A stretch of DNA of 64,000 nucleotides, taken from Phaeobacter gallaeciensis DSM 26640 (GTDB taxonomy: Bacteria > Pseudomonadota > Alphaproteobacteria > Rhodobacterales > Rhodobacteraceae). This document shows, in pieces, positions 54,912 through 64,000 of this stretch; position 1 is the stretch's first letter, and each line of letters starts with the position of its first letter. The position numbers and the translations under genes were made by a program. The DNA is taken from contig NC_023140.1 of assembly GCF_000511385.1 (NCBI RefSeq), forward strand, positions 13,877 to 77,876, given 5' to 3'. Below the pieces are notes generated by a model that had not been told where the DNA came from, ran no database searches, and saw nothing but the letters and a program-made list of their open reading frames with translations.

Positions 54912-54964
54912 AGGTCTGATCCTTCTCTGCATCTGCCAAACCCGGGACATCCGGGTGGCTTTAA

Positions 54965-54987
54965 AACATTCATCTCAAGTGAATGTA
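54965..54987. promoter_or_regulatory. NsrR-like operator 1
   Basis: ACATTCA-N7-TGAATGT is a perfect inverted repeat (54966-54986) within an 11-1-11 layout like known NsrR sites. It lies between hmp and nsrR, closer to hmp. Confidence 0.7.
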
Positions 54988-55002
54988 TATTTCGGCTATA
55001 CA

Positions 55003-55025
55003 AACATTCAACCGAAATGAATATT
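55003..55025. promoter_or_regulatory. NsrR-like operator 2
   Basis: ACATTCA-N7-TGAATAT repeats the same motif with one mismatch, 38 bases from operator 1 and 35 bases before the nsrR start. It supports shared control of hmp and nsrR. Confidence 0.65.
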
Positions 55026-55059
55026 AAACCCCCGCAGCCCCCACCATCCGGAACCAGAG

Positions 55060-55509
55060 ATGAAGCTCAATCTGAAAACAGACTATGCCCTCAGGCTCCT
55101 TATTTTATTGGCAACACGGCCCAATCAGCAGTTTGAAATTGAGACATTGAGCCGCATGCACCAACTGCCTGCCAGTTCGGTCATGAAGATCATCAGTGAG
55201 CTGGTCCGTCACGGCTATGTCCATAGCATTCGCGGCCGCTCCGGCGGGGTCCAGATCGGTCGGAAGCCGTCGGAGATTTGCGTCGGGGACGTTGTCCAAG
55301 CCATGAACGAACCGATGGAGATCGTCGATTGCAGCAGCTGCCTTCTGGTCGGAAACTGCCGTCTGAAAGGGGTCCTGTGCGAGGCGGCGCAAGCGTTTAC
55401 CGATGTGTTGATGAACTATCATCTCAGTGACCTGATCGCCGCCCCTGCCCCGGTGCTAACCCCGCTACTGGACCGCGACGATGGCGCTGATCCGACACCT
55501 CTGGCGTGA
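55060..55509 (+). CDS. nsrR: Rrf2-family nitric-oxide sensor regulator NsrR
   Basis: The protein has 149 residues. The Rrf2 winged helix is MKLNLKTDYALRLLILLA with LPASSVMKIISELVRHGYV. The iron-sulfur cluster cysteines are in CSSCLLVGNCRLKGVLCEA. NsrR holds a cluster that nitric oxide destroys, which releases repression. Position next to hmp, and the shared palindromes, support the assignment. Confidence 0.93.
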   Translation: MKLNLKTDYALRLLILLATRPNQQFEIETLSRMHQLPASSVMKIISELVRHGYVHSIRGRSGGVQIGRKPSEICVGDVVQAMNEPMEIVDCSSCLLVGNCRLKGVLCEAAQAFTDVLMNYHLSDLIAAPAPVLTPLLDRDDGADPTPLA

Positions 55510-55547
55510 CGTCGTTACAGGGCGAAAGCCACGCGGATCGCGCGTCA

Positions 55548-56390
55548 TCAGAGCGCAACACCCTGCGCCGCCGCCCTGGCGATGGCCGCCAAACCGGGTT
55601 GGCCCTCTGGACCGATCAGGACAAACTTACCGCCCTCACCATTCCAGCTGATGAAATCAAATCCGCGCATGGTCCGGGTTGCAAATGCCTCACCCTGCGG
55701 TGTGTCGCCCGCCTGTAGGCACAGCGCAATGACAGTCCCATCGACCCGCCGGTACATCAACTGCCCGACCGGCGCACCGTTGGCCACCAACAGCCGACCG
55801 CCTTCGAAGGTCAGTCCGAACGCCGACAAATCCGGTATGGCAAAGGCGACCTCAACGGTTTTCGTCAACCAGCGTCGCAGATGATCTGCCTCAGCGGCTG
55901 GCACCTCCACCAGATGGCGCGTCTCACTGGCGTAGATCGCATGGTAATCCGCAATATCTGACAGCCAGCCTGCCGCAACCGACCGCGTGGGAGTCATAAC
56001 CACAGGTGCGGCGACCTCCTTCAACCAGTAGCCCCCGATCCCGCCAAGGACAAAAACAGCCAATCCAGCCGCAAGACCGGACCGGAGCGGCAAAGCGTAT
56101 CGCCAGCCCCGTGCTATGGCCGCATCCCTGTCATCCGCCCCTGTCCGCGGCAGAGGCTCCTGAGGCATAGACAAGGGCGTGGCGCGAATGGACTGCGCCA
56201 ATGACAAGGGCACGGGCTCACGCAAAGCCGCCTCAAATCCGCTTTGCGCCAGCGCATCGGCCTCCAGCAACGCATCAAACTCAGCCTGCGCAGCCGCGTC
56301 CTGCGCCAAGCGCGCCTCAATCTCTGCCGCGTCGTCCGCCGACAGCTCCCCGTCCAGATAGGCGCTGAGTTTTTCCGATAGATCCGTCAT
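55548..56390 (-). CDS. Anti-sigma factor (transmembrane)
   Basis: The protein has 280 residues. The N-terminal anti-sigma domain begins LSEKLSAYLDGELSADDAAEIEARL and lacks the zinc-binding His/Cys set of the ZAS class. A single membrane helix covers about residues 103-122 (SGLAAGLAVFVLGGIGGYWL), leaving a periplasmic part of some 155 residues. It overlaps the sigma-factor gene by 4 bases, so the pair is co-translated. Confidence 0.87.
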   Translation of the reverse strand: MTDLSEKLSAYLDGELSADDAAEIEARLAQDAAAQAEFDALLEADALAQSGFEAALREPVPLSLAQSIRATPLSMPQEPLPRTGADDRDAAIARGWRYALPLRSGLAAGLAVFVLGGIGGYWLKEVAAPVVMTPTRSVAAGWLSDIADYHAIYASETRHLVEVPAAEADHLRRWLTKTVEVAFAIPDLSAFGLTFEGGRLLVANGAPVGQLMYRRVDGTVIALCLQAGDTPQGEAFATRTMRGFDFISWNGEGGKFVLIGPEGQPGLAAIARAAAQGVAL

Positions 56391-56944
56391 AGCTCGGCAA
56401 CCTCTTGATGAGACAAGCTGGAAATCAACAATTTGCGGGCGCGGTGGATCCGGCTCATCACCGTTCCGACGGGCACGTCCAGCAACTCTGACACCTCGCG
56501 GTAACTATAGCCCTCGGCACAGACCAACAGCAGAGGTTGCGCCAGCGACGGGTCCAGATCCGCGATACGGCTCTGCACCTGTCGAGCGGTCAGAGTGGTC
56601 TCGGCAACATCTGCACCGGACATCCCCGTAGCCGCCAGTTCTGTGGCCTCTTCAACAGGAACCACACCTGCGCCCTGCCGCACCCGACGCTTGCGGGTCT
56701 CACTGACCCAAAGGTTGCGCAACACCCGAAACATCCAACGATCCAACGGTTGCGCAGGATCGTACTGCTGCCATTTCTGCAAGGCCAGCGCGCAGGCTTC
56801 CTGCAACAGGTCATCCGCATCAGGCCCAGAGCGCGTCAGGCTGAGCGCAAAGCGCCGCAGCCGGGGCATCATGCCGATCATTTCGGATTTGAATTGGTCA
56901 GGGGACATCTGGGCCTGGCTAACGGACAAAGACGACGAGGTCAT
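56387..56944 (-). CDS. ECF-type RNA polymerase sigma factor
   Basis: The protein has 185 residues if it starts at the ATG at 56944; other starts at 56971 and 56908 are possible. Region 2 is RLRRFALSLTRSGPDADDLLQEACALAL, and region 4 helix-turn-helix is GYSYREVSELLDVPVGTVMSRIHRAR. It directs polymerase to a stress regulon and is held by the membrane-bound anti-sigma factor encoded next. The inducing signal cannot be read from sequence. Confidence 0.92.
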   Translation of the reverse strand: MTSSSLSVSQAQMSPDQFKSEMIGMMPRLRRFALSLTRSGPDADDLLQEACALALQKWQQYDPAQPLDRWMFRVLRNLWVSETRKRRVRQGAGVVPVEEATELAATGMSGADVAETTLTARQVQSRIADLDPSLAQPLLLVCAEGYSYREVSELLDVPVGTVMSRIHRARKLLISSLSHQEVAEL

Positions 56945-57027
56945 ATGAAGGCATGATCTCCCGTCGATCATAAAAGACTGCAGCGGGTACGACGACAGTT
57001 TTCGCCGCACCCATTGTCATAATCGCC

Positions 57028-57381
57028 TCAATGCGCCAGATGCCAGACACCGCCGACACCGTCACCGCTGGTATCACCCGGCGCCTTGTCGCCCTGCCAG
57101 AAATACAACGGCGCACCATCCTTGGCCCATTGCATCGCGCCATCTTTGCGCTTGATCTTGGTCAGCCCGTCCTTCGCACCAGTGCTCTGATCCACCAGAT
57201 AAGGCGGCCATTTCACCGCGCAGCCATCATTGCAAACCGATGTGTTCTTCTTGTCCTTGTCAAAGATATAAAGCGACATGCCGTTTTCCGCGACCAGCGG
57301 TTCCGCGGAATGGCCAGCCGCATAGGCGTCATCACAGGCCGTCAGAATGAGACCGGCGGCAACAACAGCAAATAATTTCAT
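57028..57381 (-). CDS. Small lipoprotein (COG4315 repeat type)
   Basis: The protein has 117 residues. A lipobox LTAC (Cys16) marks it as a lipoprotein. The rest has the short beta-repeat pattern of COG4315 (GMSLYIFDKDKKNTSVCNDGC, KWPPYLVDQSTGAKDGL, GAMQWAKDGAPLYFWQGD). Members are often next to ECF sigma/anti-sigma pairs, as here, 83 bases upstream on the same strand. The exact function is unknown. Confidence 0.85.
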   Translation of the reverse strand: MKLFAVVAAGLILTACDDAYAAGHSAEPLVAENGMSLYIFDKDKKNTSVCNDGCAVKWPPYLVDQSTGAKDGLTKIKRKDGAMQWAKDGAPLYFWQGDKAPGDTSGDGVGGVWHLAH

Positions 57382-57492
57382 CTTGGATACTCCCTCAGGT
57401 TTGAACTTGGCCGCCCCTTCGGGCCGCTCACCTAAGGGTTACGCGTCAGGGTCTCAGTCTATTCTCGGGGACCGTTATTTTATCCCGGAATC

Positions 57493-57524
57493 AAAAAAAC
57501 CGCCCGGCATCAGCTGCCGGACGG
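57493..57524 (-). terminator. Intrinsic terminator of katG
   Basis: On the minus strand the hairpin CCG-C-CCGGCA with TGCCGG-A-CGG (about 57500-57524) is followed by seven T (complement of 57493-57499), 22 bases after the katG stop. It is a textbook Rho-independent terminator. Confidence 0.9.
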
Positions 57525-57546
57525 GGTTGCGTTATATCTGCGCCGA

Positions 57547-59814
<2,268 letters not shown>

Positions 59815-59860
59815 TTATCAGAAATGATAAATCAAGATTTCTTATATAGATAATAACTAT
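59815..59860. promoter_or_regulatory. OxyR-type binding region of the katG/oxyR promoters
   Basis: ATAG-N7-CTAT is perfect at 59846-59860, and a weaker unit of the same spacing (ATGA, AGAT) lies just left at 59824-59838, so together they resemble the four-element OxyR site. TTATCA-N4-TGATAA (59815-59830) is a second palindrome beside it. The AT-rich block lies within a GC-rich gap. Confidence 0.6.
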
Positions 59861-59976
59861 CAAAGGTCTCGCCACCCCTGCGATCGTCCACCCTGACACA
59901 TGCCACCTCAATCGGGGCAGAACCCTACATCGGCACAGCTTGCCCGCCCCCGTAAAAACGGATTAAAAATCACGCC

Positions 59977-60912
59977 ATGATAGACGCACCCTATAACACC
60001 AGCCTCACATTACGGCAGCTGCGCTTCCTTGTGGCCGTTGCGGATGAGCTGAATTTCTCCCGCGCAGCAGAGAGATGCTATGTCAGCCAGCCCACCCTCA
60101 GCGTCGGTTTGCGGGAGCTGGAGGACCGGCTGGGCGTCACCCTTGCAGAGCGCACCAAACGCTCGGTCATCCTGACTCCGGTTGGCGCCCAGATCGCCGA
60201 ACGCGCCCGCAAGCTGCTGCAGGACAGCCGCGAGATCGAGGAACTGGCCGCCGCGCAGGCCAGCCCGGAGGGCGGCACCCTGCGCATGGGCGCGATCCCC
60301 ACAATCGGCCCTTTCCTGATCCCGCGCGCCATGCCTGCGCTGAAATCCAGCTTTCCCGATCTGCAGCTCTATCTGCGCGAGGAAATGACCGGCCAGCTGC
60401 TGGAAGGGGTCCAGAGCGGGCGGCTGGATCTGGTGATCTATGCCGAACCCTATGCGCCCGCCGGGCTGGACACGCTACATCTGTTTGACGATGGCTATCA
60501 TCTGGCGGCCCCGCCCACCGACCCCACACCGCCACAGGTCCCCGGCGCCGCAATTCGCGGCGCGGATCTGGACGGGCGGCAGCTGATGCTGCTGGAACAG
60601 GGGCATTGCCTGCACCGTCACGCACTCAGCGCTTTTCCCGAACGCGATATTCAGCAGGACGAGAGCTTTGCCGCCACCTCGCTCTCCACCCTGATTTCCA
60701 TGGTGAGCGAGGGGCTGGGGATCACCCTCCTCCCTGACCTGGCCATTGATGCCGGGGTGGCGGCGGGACAGGATGTGGTGATGACGCCGCTGGCCGATGC
60801 CTGCCCACGCCGGGTCACCCTGGCCTGGCGGCCGACCAGCGTGCGCGCCGATCTGTTCCGCAAAATCGGGGCGGTTCTGCGCACCGCCCGCGGATCGCTC
60901 GTGGCTCCTTAG
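59977..60912 (+). CDS. oxyR: OxyR-type LysR regulator lacking the second redox cysteine
   Basis: The protein has 311 residues. The LysR helix-turn-helix is LNFSRAAERCYVSQPTLSVG. The peroxide-sensing area reads LMLLEQGHCLHRHALSAF; Cys211 matches the reactive Cys of OxyR, but the position nine residues on, where E. coli has the partner Cys208, is Phe220. The remaining Cys residues are in the HTH and near residue 275. It is divergent from katG with an OxyR-type site between. A different peroxide chemistry or a non-redox role is possible. Confidence 0.88.
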   Translation: MIDAPYNTSLTLRQLRFLVAVADELNFSRAAERCYVSQPTLSVGLRELEDRLGVTLAERTKRSVILTPVGAQIAERARKLLQDSREIEELAAAQASPEGGTLRMGAIPTIGPFLIPRAMPALKSSFPDLQLYLREEMTGQLLEGVQSGRLDLVIYAEPYAPAGLDTLHLFDDGYHLAAPPTDPTPPQVPGAAIRGADLDGRQLMLLEQGHCLHRHALSAFPERDIQQDESFAATSLSTLISMVSEGLGITLLPDLAIDAGVAAGQDVVMTPLADACPRRVTLAWRPTSVRADLFRKIGAVLRTARGSLVAP

Positions 60913-61043
60913 AAACCGGGGTATTCCGTCGCAGCCTGCGCGCCGGATCTTACCCCCGCCGGGCAAAACCGCTAGCCTGCGCCCGACAGCCACGGCAGCC
61001 AATCCCCTGCCCCGCCAACACCCGAGCAACACCCGGTGATCTC

Positions 61044-62501
61044 ATGGCCTCAGCCCGCCCTTCCCAACGCCTCAGCCGTCGCCGCGCCCTGCAACTGGGC
61101 ACCGCCGCCGGAGTGCTGGCCCCGCTTGGCCTCGCCGAGGCGCAGATTACCGCCTCGTCTCAGGCAAAGGCGCAGACCGGCACCACGACCGCCGCCCTGC
61201 CCCTACATATCCAGCAGGCCCGCTACACCATTGCCGACGCCCCGACGGAGGGGCTGATCTCCACCCGCCCCGACGGCCCACCGCCAGTGCTGCGCCTGAA
61301 ACAGGGCCAGCCCTTTGCCGCACGGGTCACCAATACACTGCCCGACTACACGGCGATGCACTGGCATGGCATCCGGCTCGACAATGCGATGGACGGGGTG
61401 CCTTATCTGACCCAGTTTCCCATCGGTCCGGGCGAGAGCTTTGACTATCACTTCACCCCGATGGACGCCGGCACCTATTGGTATCATCCGCACTGTATGA
61501 CCATGGATCAGATGGCCATGGGGCTGACTGGCGTGCTGGTGGTGGAAGAGGCAGAGGACCCCGGATTTGACGCCGACATCGCCCTGAATCTGCGCGATTT
61601 CCGCCTGCGCCCCAATGGCGACTGGCTGAAGCTCTGGACGGCGCGGGGGGCAGCGCGATCTGGCACCTTTGGCACCGTGATCACCGCCAATTGGGACAGT
61701 GATCCGGTCTATGAGGCGCCCACCGGCGGGTTGCTGCGGCTGCGGCTTGCGGCCACCGATACCGCGCGGATTTACAAACCCTATGTGACAGGCGCCAACG
61801 GTCAGGCGATCGCCGCCGATGGTCACCCACTGCGCGAGGCCATCGACTGGCCCACGGATCAGGCCCCTGCCCTGCTGTCACCCGGCCAGCGTCTGGATAT
61901 CGCACTGCAGATGCCCCGTGTCGAAGGCGCCTATGTTGACGTCATGACGGCCTTTCCGGGCGGGCCGCGACGGCTCGCCCGGATCCGCGCCACCGGGGCA
62001 AACCTTGGTCGAGAGCTGGCTGAGCTGCCCGCCCTGCCCGCCAATGATGTGCCGGAACCCGATCTGGCCAACGCGCGGGTTGAGGATCTGGTCTTTGGCT
62101 GGACGCCCGAAGGCGGCGCACCGCAAAACGGCTACTGCGGCTCGCTGGGCTATACGTTCTGGTCGATCAACCGCAAACCCTGGCCCGGCGATGCCGCCGA
62201 CCCGGAGACCCCCGGTGCCGGCCCACTGGCAGTGTTCAATCGCGGCGAAAGCGTCATTCTGCGACTGCGCAATGAAAGCCCGAACGCCCATCCGATCCAC
62301 CTGCATGGTCTGGTGTTCCGCCCGCTGCGCTCCAACAAGCGGACGCTGCCGTCGAACTGGACCGACACCGCGCTGCTGCTGAAGGACGAAGTCATAGAAG
62401 TCGCGCTGGTCGCTGACAATCCCGGCGACTGGGCGTTCCATTGCCATGTGATCGAACATCAGAAAACCGGGCTGGCGGGCTATATCCGGGTGCTGGCCTG
62501 A
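61044..62501 (+). CDS. Tat-exported multicopper oxidase
   Basis: The protein has 485 residues. A Tat signal (SRRRALQLG) is at the N-terminus, so it folds before export to the periplasm. The copper motifs are HWHG (about residue 106), YHPHC (about 148), HPIHLHG, and HCHVIEH (residues 466-472). The type-1 copper ligands are Cys467 and His472, with Leu477 in the axial position where CueO has Met. The Met-rich loop of CueO-type copper oxidases is absent. It could oxidise phenols, copper, iron or manganese, and the substrate is not clear. It converges on the UbiB-like gene. Confidence 0.92.
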   Translation: MASARPSQRLSRRRALQLGTAAGVLAPLGLAEAQITASSQAKAQTGTTTAALPLHIQQARYTIADAPTEGLISTRPDGPPPVLRLKQGQPFAARVTNTLPDYTAMHWHGIRLDNAMDGVPYLTQFPIGPGESFDYHFTPMDAGTYWYHPHCMTMDQMAMGLTGVLVVEEAEDPGFDADIALNLRDFRLRPNGDWLKLWTARGAARSGTFGTVITANWDSDPVYEAPTGGLLRLRLAATDTARIYKPYVTGANGQAIAADGHPLREAIDWPTDQAPALLSPGQRLDIALQMPRVEGAYVDVMTAFPGGPRRLARIRATGANLGRELAELPALPANDVPEPDLANARVEDLVFGWTPEGGAPQNGYCGSLGYTFWSINRKPWPGDAADPETPGAGPLAVFNRGESVILRLRNESPNAHPIHLHGLVFRPLRSNKRTLPSNWTDTALLLKDEVIEVALVADNPGDWAFHCHVIEHQKTGLAGYIRVLA

Positions 62502-62510
62502 TCGGTCCCG

Positions 62511-63914
62511 TCAGTCGTCCTCCAGATAGGGGGACAGCAGCGCCCGTACTGGCACCCGCGCTCCAAGCCGGCCTGCCAGCAACACCATTCCCGCCAGCTT
62601 GCGCTGGACAAACAGCACATCCATCGGCACCGCAGGAGGCACCATGCCCTCTTCCGCCAGGGCCATGCCTTCCGCCTGCATCTGCTGCAACAGGCTGGGA
62701 TCGGCGAAATCATAACTCTTAGCCGTGCGTAGCACGTCAAACACCTGCGTGATCATCGCCAATACGCGCCGCTGATGATCCGCGCGCATCGCCCCCTCAT
62801 CCGCCATCCCATCCGGTGCGACCAACCCCAGATCCGCAGCGGCTGCGGTCAGCGCCGCCGCATCGCCGCGCATCCCGGCGCGCAACAGCGCACGATACTG
62901 CGCCACCACCTGCGGCGCGAGCGGGCGCGTTGCGCCGAAATCCAGAAGGACAATGCGACCCGTCTCCGCGTCAAAGAGATAGTTGGCGAAATTCGGATCG
63001 CTCTGCATCAGGCCAAACTCAAACAGCTCCCGCAGCATCAGCGCCATCAGATCCCGCATCAGCCGGTCGCGCACCTCCTGCGGGGCGGTCTGCGCGTCTT
63101 CGACCGCGCGCCCCTTGGCATAGGCCATGGCCAGAACCGCGTCGGTGGACCAGTCGGGATAGAACTCCGGCACCTGAAACTGCGGCTGATCGTTCAGCTG
63201 CGCGGCGAAGTCTGCCAGATAGCGCCCTTCACGATCGTAATCGACCTCCTCATGCAGCTGCCGCCGCGCTTCCTCAAGATAGGGGGCGATGTCAAATCCC
63301 CCTGGCACCAACCGTGAGGCCCGCAGCAAACTGCCGAGATTGGCGACATCACTGTCAATGCTGCGCGCGACGCCGGGATATTGCACCTTGATCGCCATCT
63401 CGCGCCCGTCGCGCAATTGCGCACGGTGGACCTGCCCGATTGAGGCAGCCGCCATCGGGCGCACATCAAACCGCAAGAACTGGCGCCGCCAGCCCTCACC
63501 CCAGGCCGCATCCAGCACCTGACGTAGCTGCTTTGGCGGCATGAAATCCGCCTCCGCCCGCAGCCGGGACAGGATTTGAGACAGCTCCTGCGGCAGCAGC
63601 GCCCCGCTCTCCATTGACATCAGCTGGCCCAGTTTCATCGCCGCGCCGCGCATCCGCGCCAGTTCAGACGTCAGACGGCGGGCGTTGGCCGGTGTCATCA
63701 GCAGATCCCGCAGCTGGGGGCGCTGGCCCTGCGACAGTGCCTGCACCCCGCCAACCATGGCGTTGCCCGCAACCTGCGCAGCCATCCCGCCAATCCGCGC
63801 CAACCGGGAAACACGCCCACTGGGCACGGCCACCGCGCGGGCCTCTGCAGTGGCGGGCTGGATTTCATCTGGCTCGATGTAATCGGGCCGGGTCTCATCT
63901 GGTGAAGAGGTCAT
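62511..63914 (-). CDS. ABC1/UbiB-family atypical kinase
   Basis: The protein has 467 residues. The KxGQ motif (MKLGQLMSME, residues 93-102), the Ala-rich loop AAASIGQVHRA (155-165) and the ATP Lys176 (MAIKVQYPG) are the marks of this family, followed by EEVDYDREG, SDPNFANYLF and LLDFGATR. Members support ubiquinone synthesis or lipid transport rather than phosphorylate proteins. Here the gene is alone and not beside ubi genes, so its role is open. Confidence 0.9.
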   Translation of the reverse strand: MTSSPDETRPDYIEPDEIQPATAEARAVAVPSGRVSRLARIGGMAAQVAGNAMVGGVQALSQGQRPQLRDLLMTPANARRLTSELARMRGAAMKLGQLMSMESGALLPQELSQILSRLRAEADFMPPKQLRQVLDAAWGEGWRRQFLRFDVRPMAAASIGQVHRAQLRDGREMAIKVQYPGVARSIDSDVANLGSLLRASRLVPGGFDIAPYLEEARRQLHEEVDYDREGRYLADFAAQLNDQPQFQVPEFYPDWSTDAVLAMAYAKGRAVEDAQTAPQEVRDRLMRDLMALMLRELFEFGLMQSDPNFANYLFDAETGRIVLLDFGATRPLAPQVVAQYRALLRAGMRGDAAALTAAAADLGLVAPDGMADEGAMRADHQRRVLAMITQVFDVLRTAKSYDFADPSLLQQMQAEGMALAEEGMVPPAVPMDVLFVQRKLAGMVLLAGRLGARVPVRALLSPYLEDD

Positions 63915-64000
63915 CGTCCTGCGGCCCTTGTTCCTGAACGCGGCGGGTGGGCAGTGCCCGCTGCCGCTCTGCTCGACCTAAGGCGCGGGCCGCGCAGGTC
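63915..64000. other. Window end without visible gene
   Basis: These 86 bases lie upstream of the UbiB-like gene and probably hold its promoter. I see no supported gene. Confidence 0.4.

Overview
The window looks like part of the genome of a marine alphaproteobacterium of the Rhodobacteraceae (Roseobacter group, in the neighbourhood of Phaeobacter, Leisingera or Ruegeria). This is inferred from the high GC content, strong Shine-Dalgarno sites, and the mix of gene families; no rRNA or other marker is present, so the genus is not proven. I see no tRNA, rRNA, CRISPR array, insertion sequence or replication origin. The window starts inside an RND efflux pump gene. All other genes are complete.

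Layout. (1) 1-6600: the end of an RND pump, a membrane-anchored AraC regulator, an orphan LuxR regulator, a Fic AMP-transferase and a DUF2218 protein. (2) 6.9-22.2 kb: a complete siderophore locus of petrobactin (asb) type. It has an ABC exporter, a five-gene coupled operon (asbA, asbB, asbC, a fused asbD-asbE, asbF), a TonB-dependent receptor and a periplasmic-binding-protein ABC importer. (3) 22.3-26.0 kb: a FAD amine oxidase-like enzyme, a DUF4345/TetR divergent pair with clear palindromic operators, and a GlxA-type AraC regulator. (4) 26.1-35.3 kb: the glycine cleavage system (gcvT, gcvH, gcvP) behind a glycine/alanine symporter, lipA and a dihydrolipoyl dehydrogenase, with a divergent XRE-cupin regulator. 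(5) 35.4-40.5 kb: dabA and dabB, an inorganic-carbon uptake pair, with a divergent LysR regulator.

(6) 40.5-51.6 kb: a sugar island built around one LacI-type operator, a perfect 13-bp inverted repeat. Leftwards run a CUT1 sugar ABC importer, a TIM-barrel isomerase and a Gfo/Idh/MocA dehydrogenase. Rightwards run the LacI regulator, a second TIM-barrel isomerase, a second Gfo/Idh/MocA dehydrogenase and an aldehyde dehydrogenase. No sugar kinase is visible, so an oxidative, non-phosphorylating route is plausible. (7) 51.8-57.4 kb: a small secreted protein, an MFS exporter, flavohaemoglobin (hmp) with divergent nsrR and two NsrR-like operators, and an ECF sigma/anti-sigma pair with a small lipoprotein. 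(8) 57.5-63.9 kb: katG with a divergent OxyR homologue that lacks the second redox cysteine, a Tat-exported multicopper oxidase and an ABC1/UbiB kinase.

The main themes are iron acquisition, one-carbon/glycine metabolism, sugar scavenging, and defence against nitric oxide and peroxide. The points most worth follow-up are the fused AsbD-AsbE protein, the doubled TIM-barrel/dehydrogenase sugar island, the one-cysteine OxyR, and several unusually clean operator palindromes that tie regulators to their neighbours.
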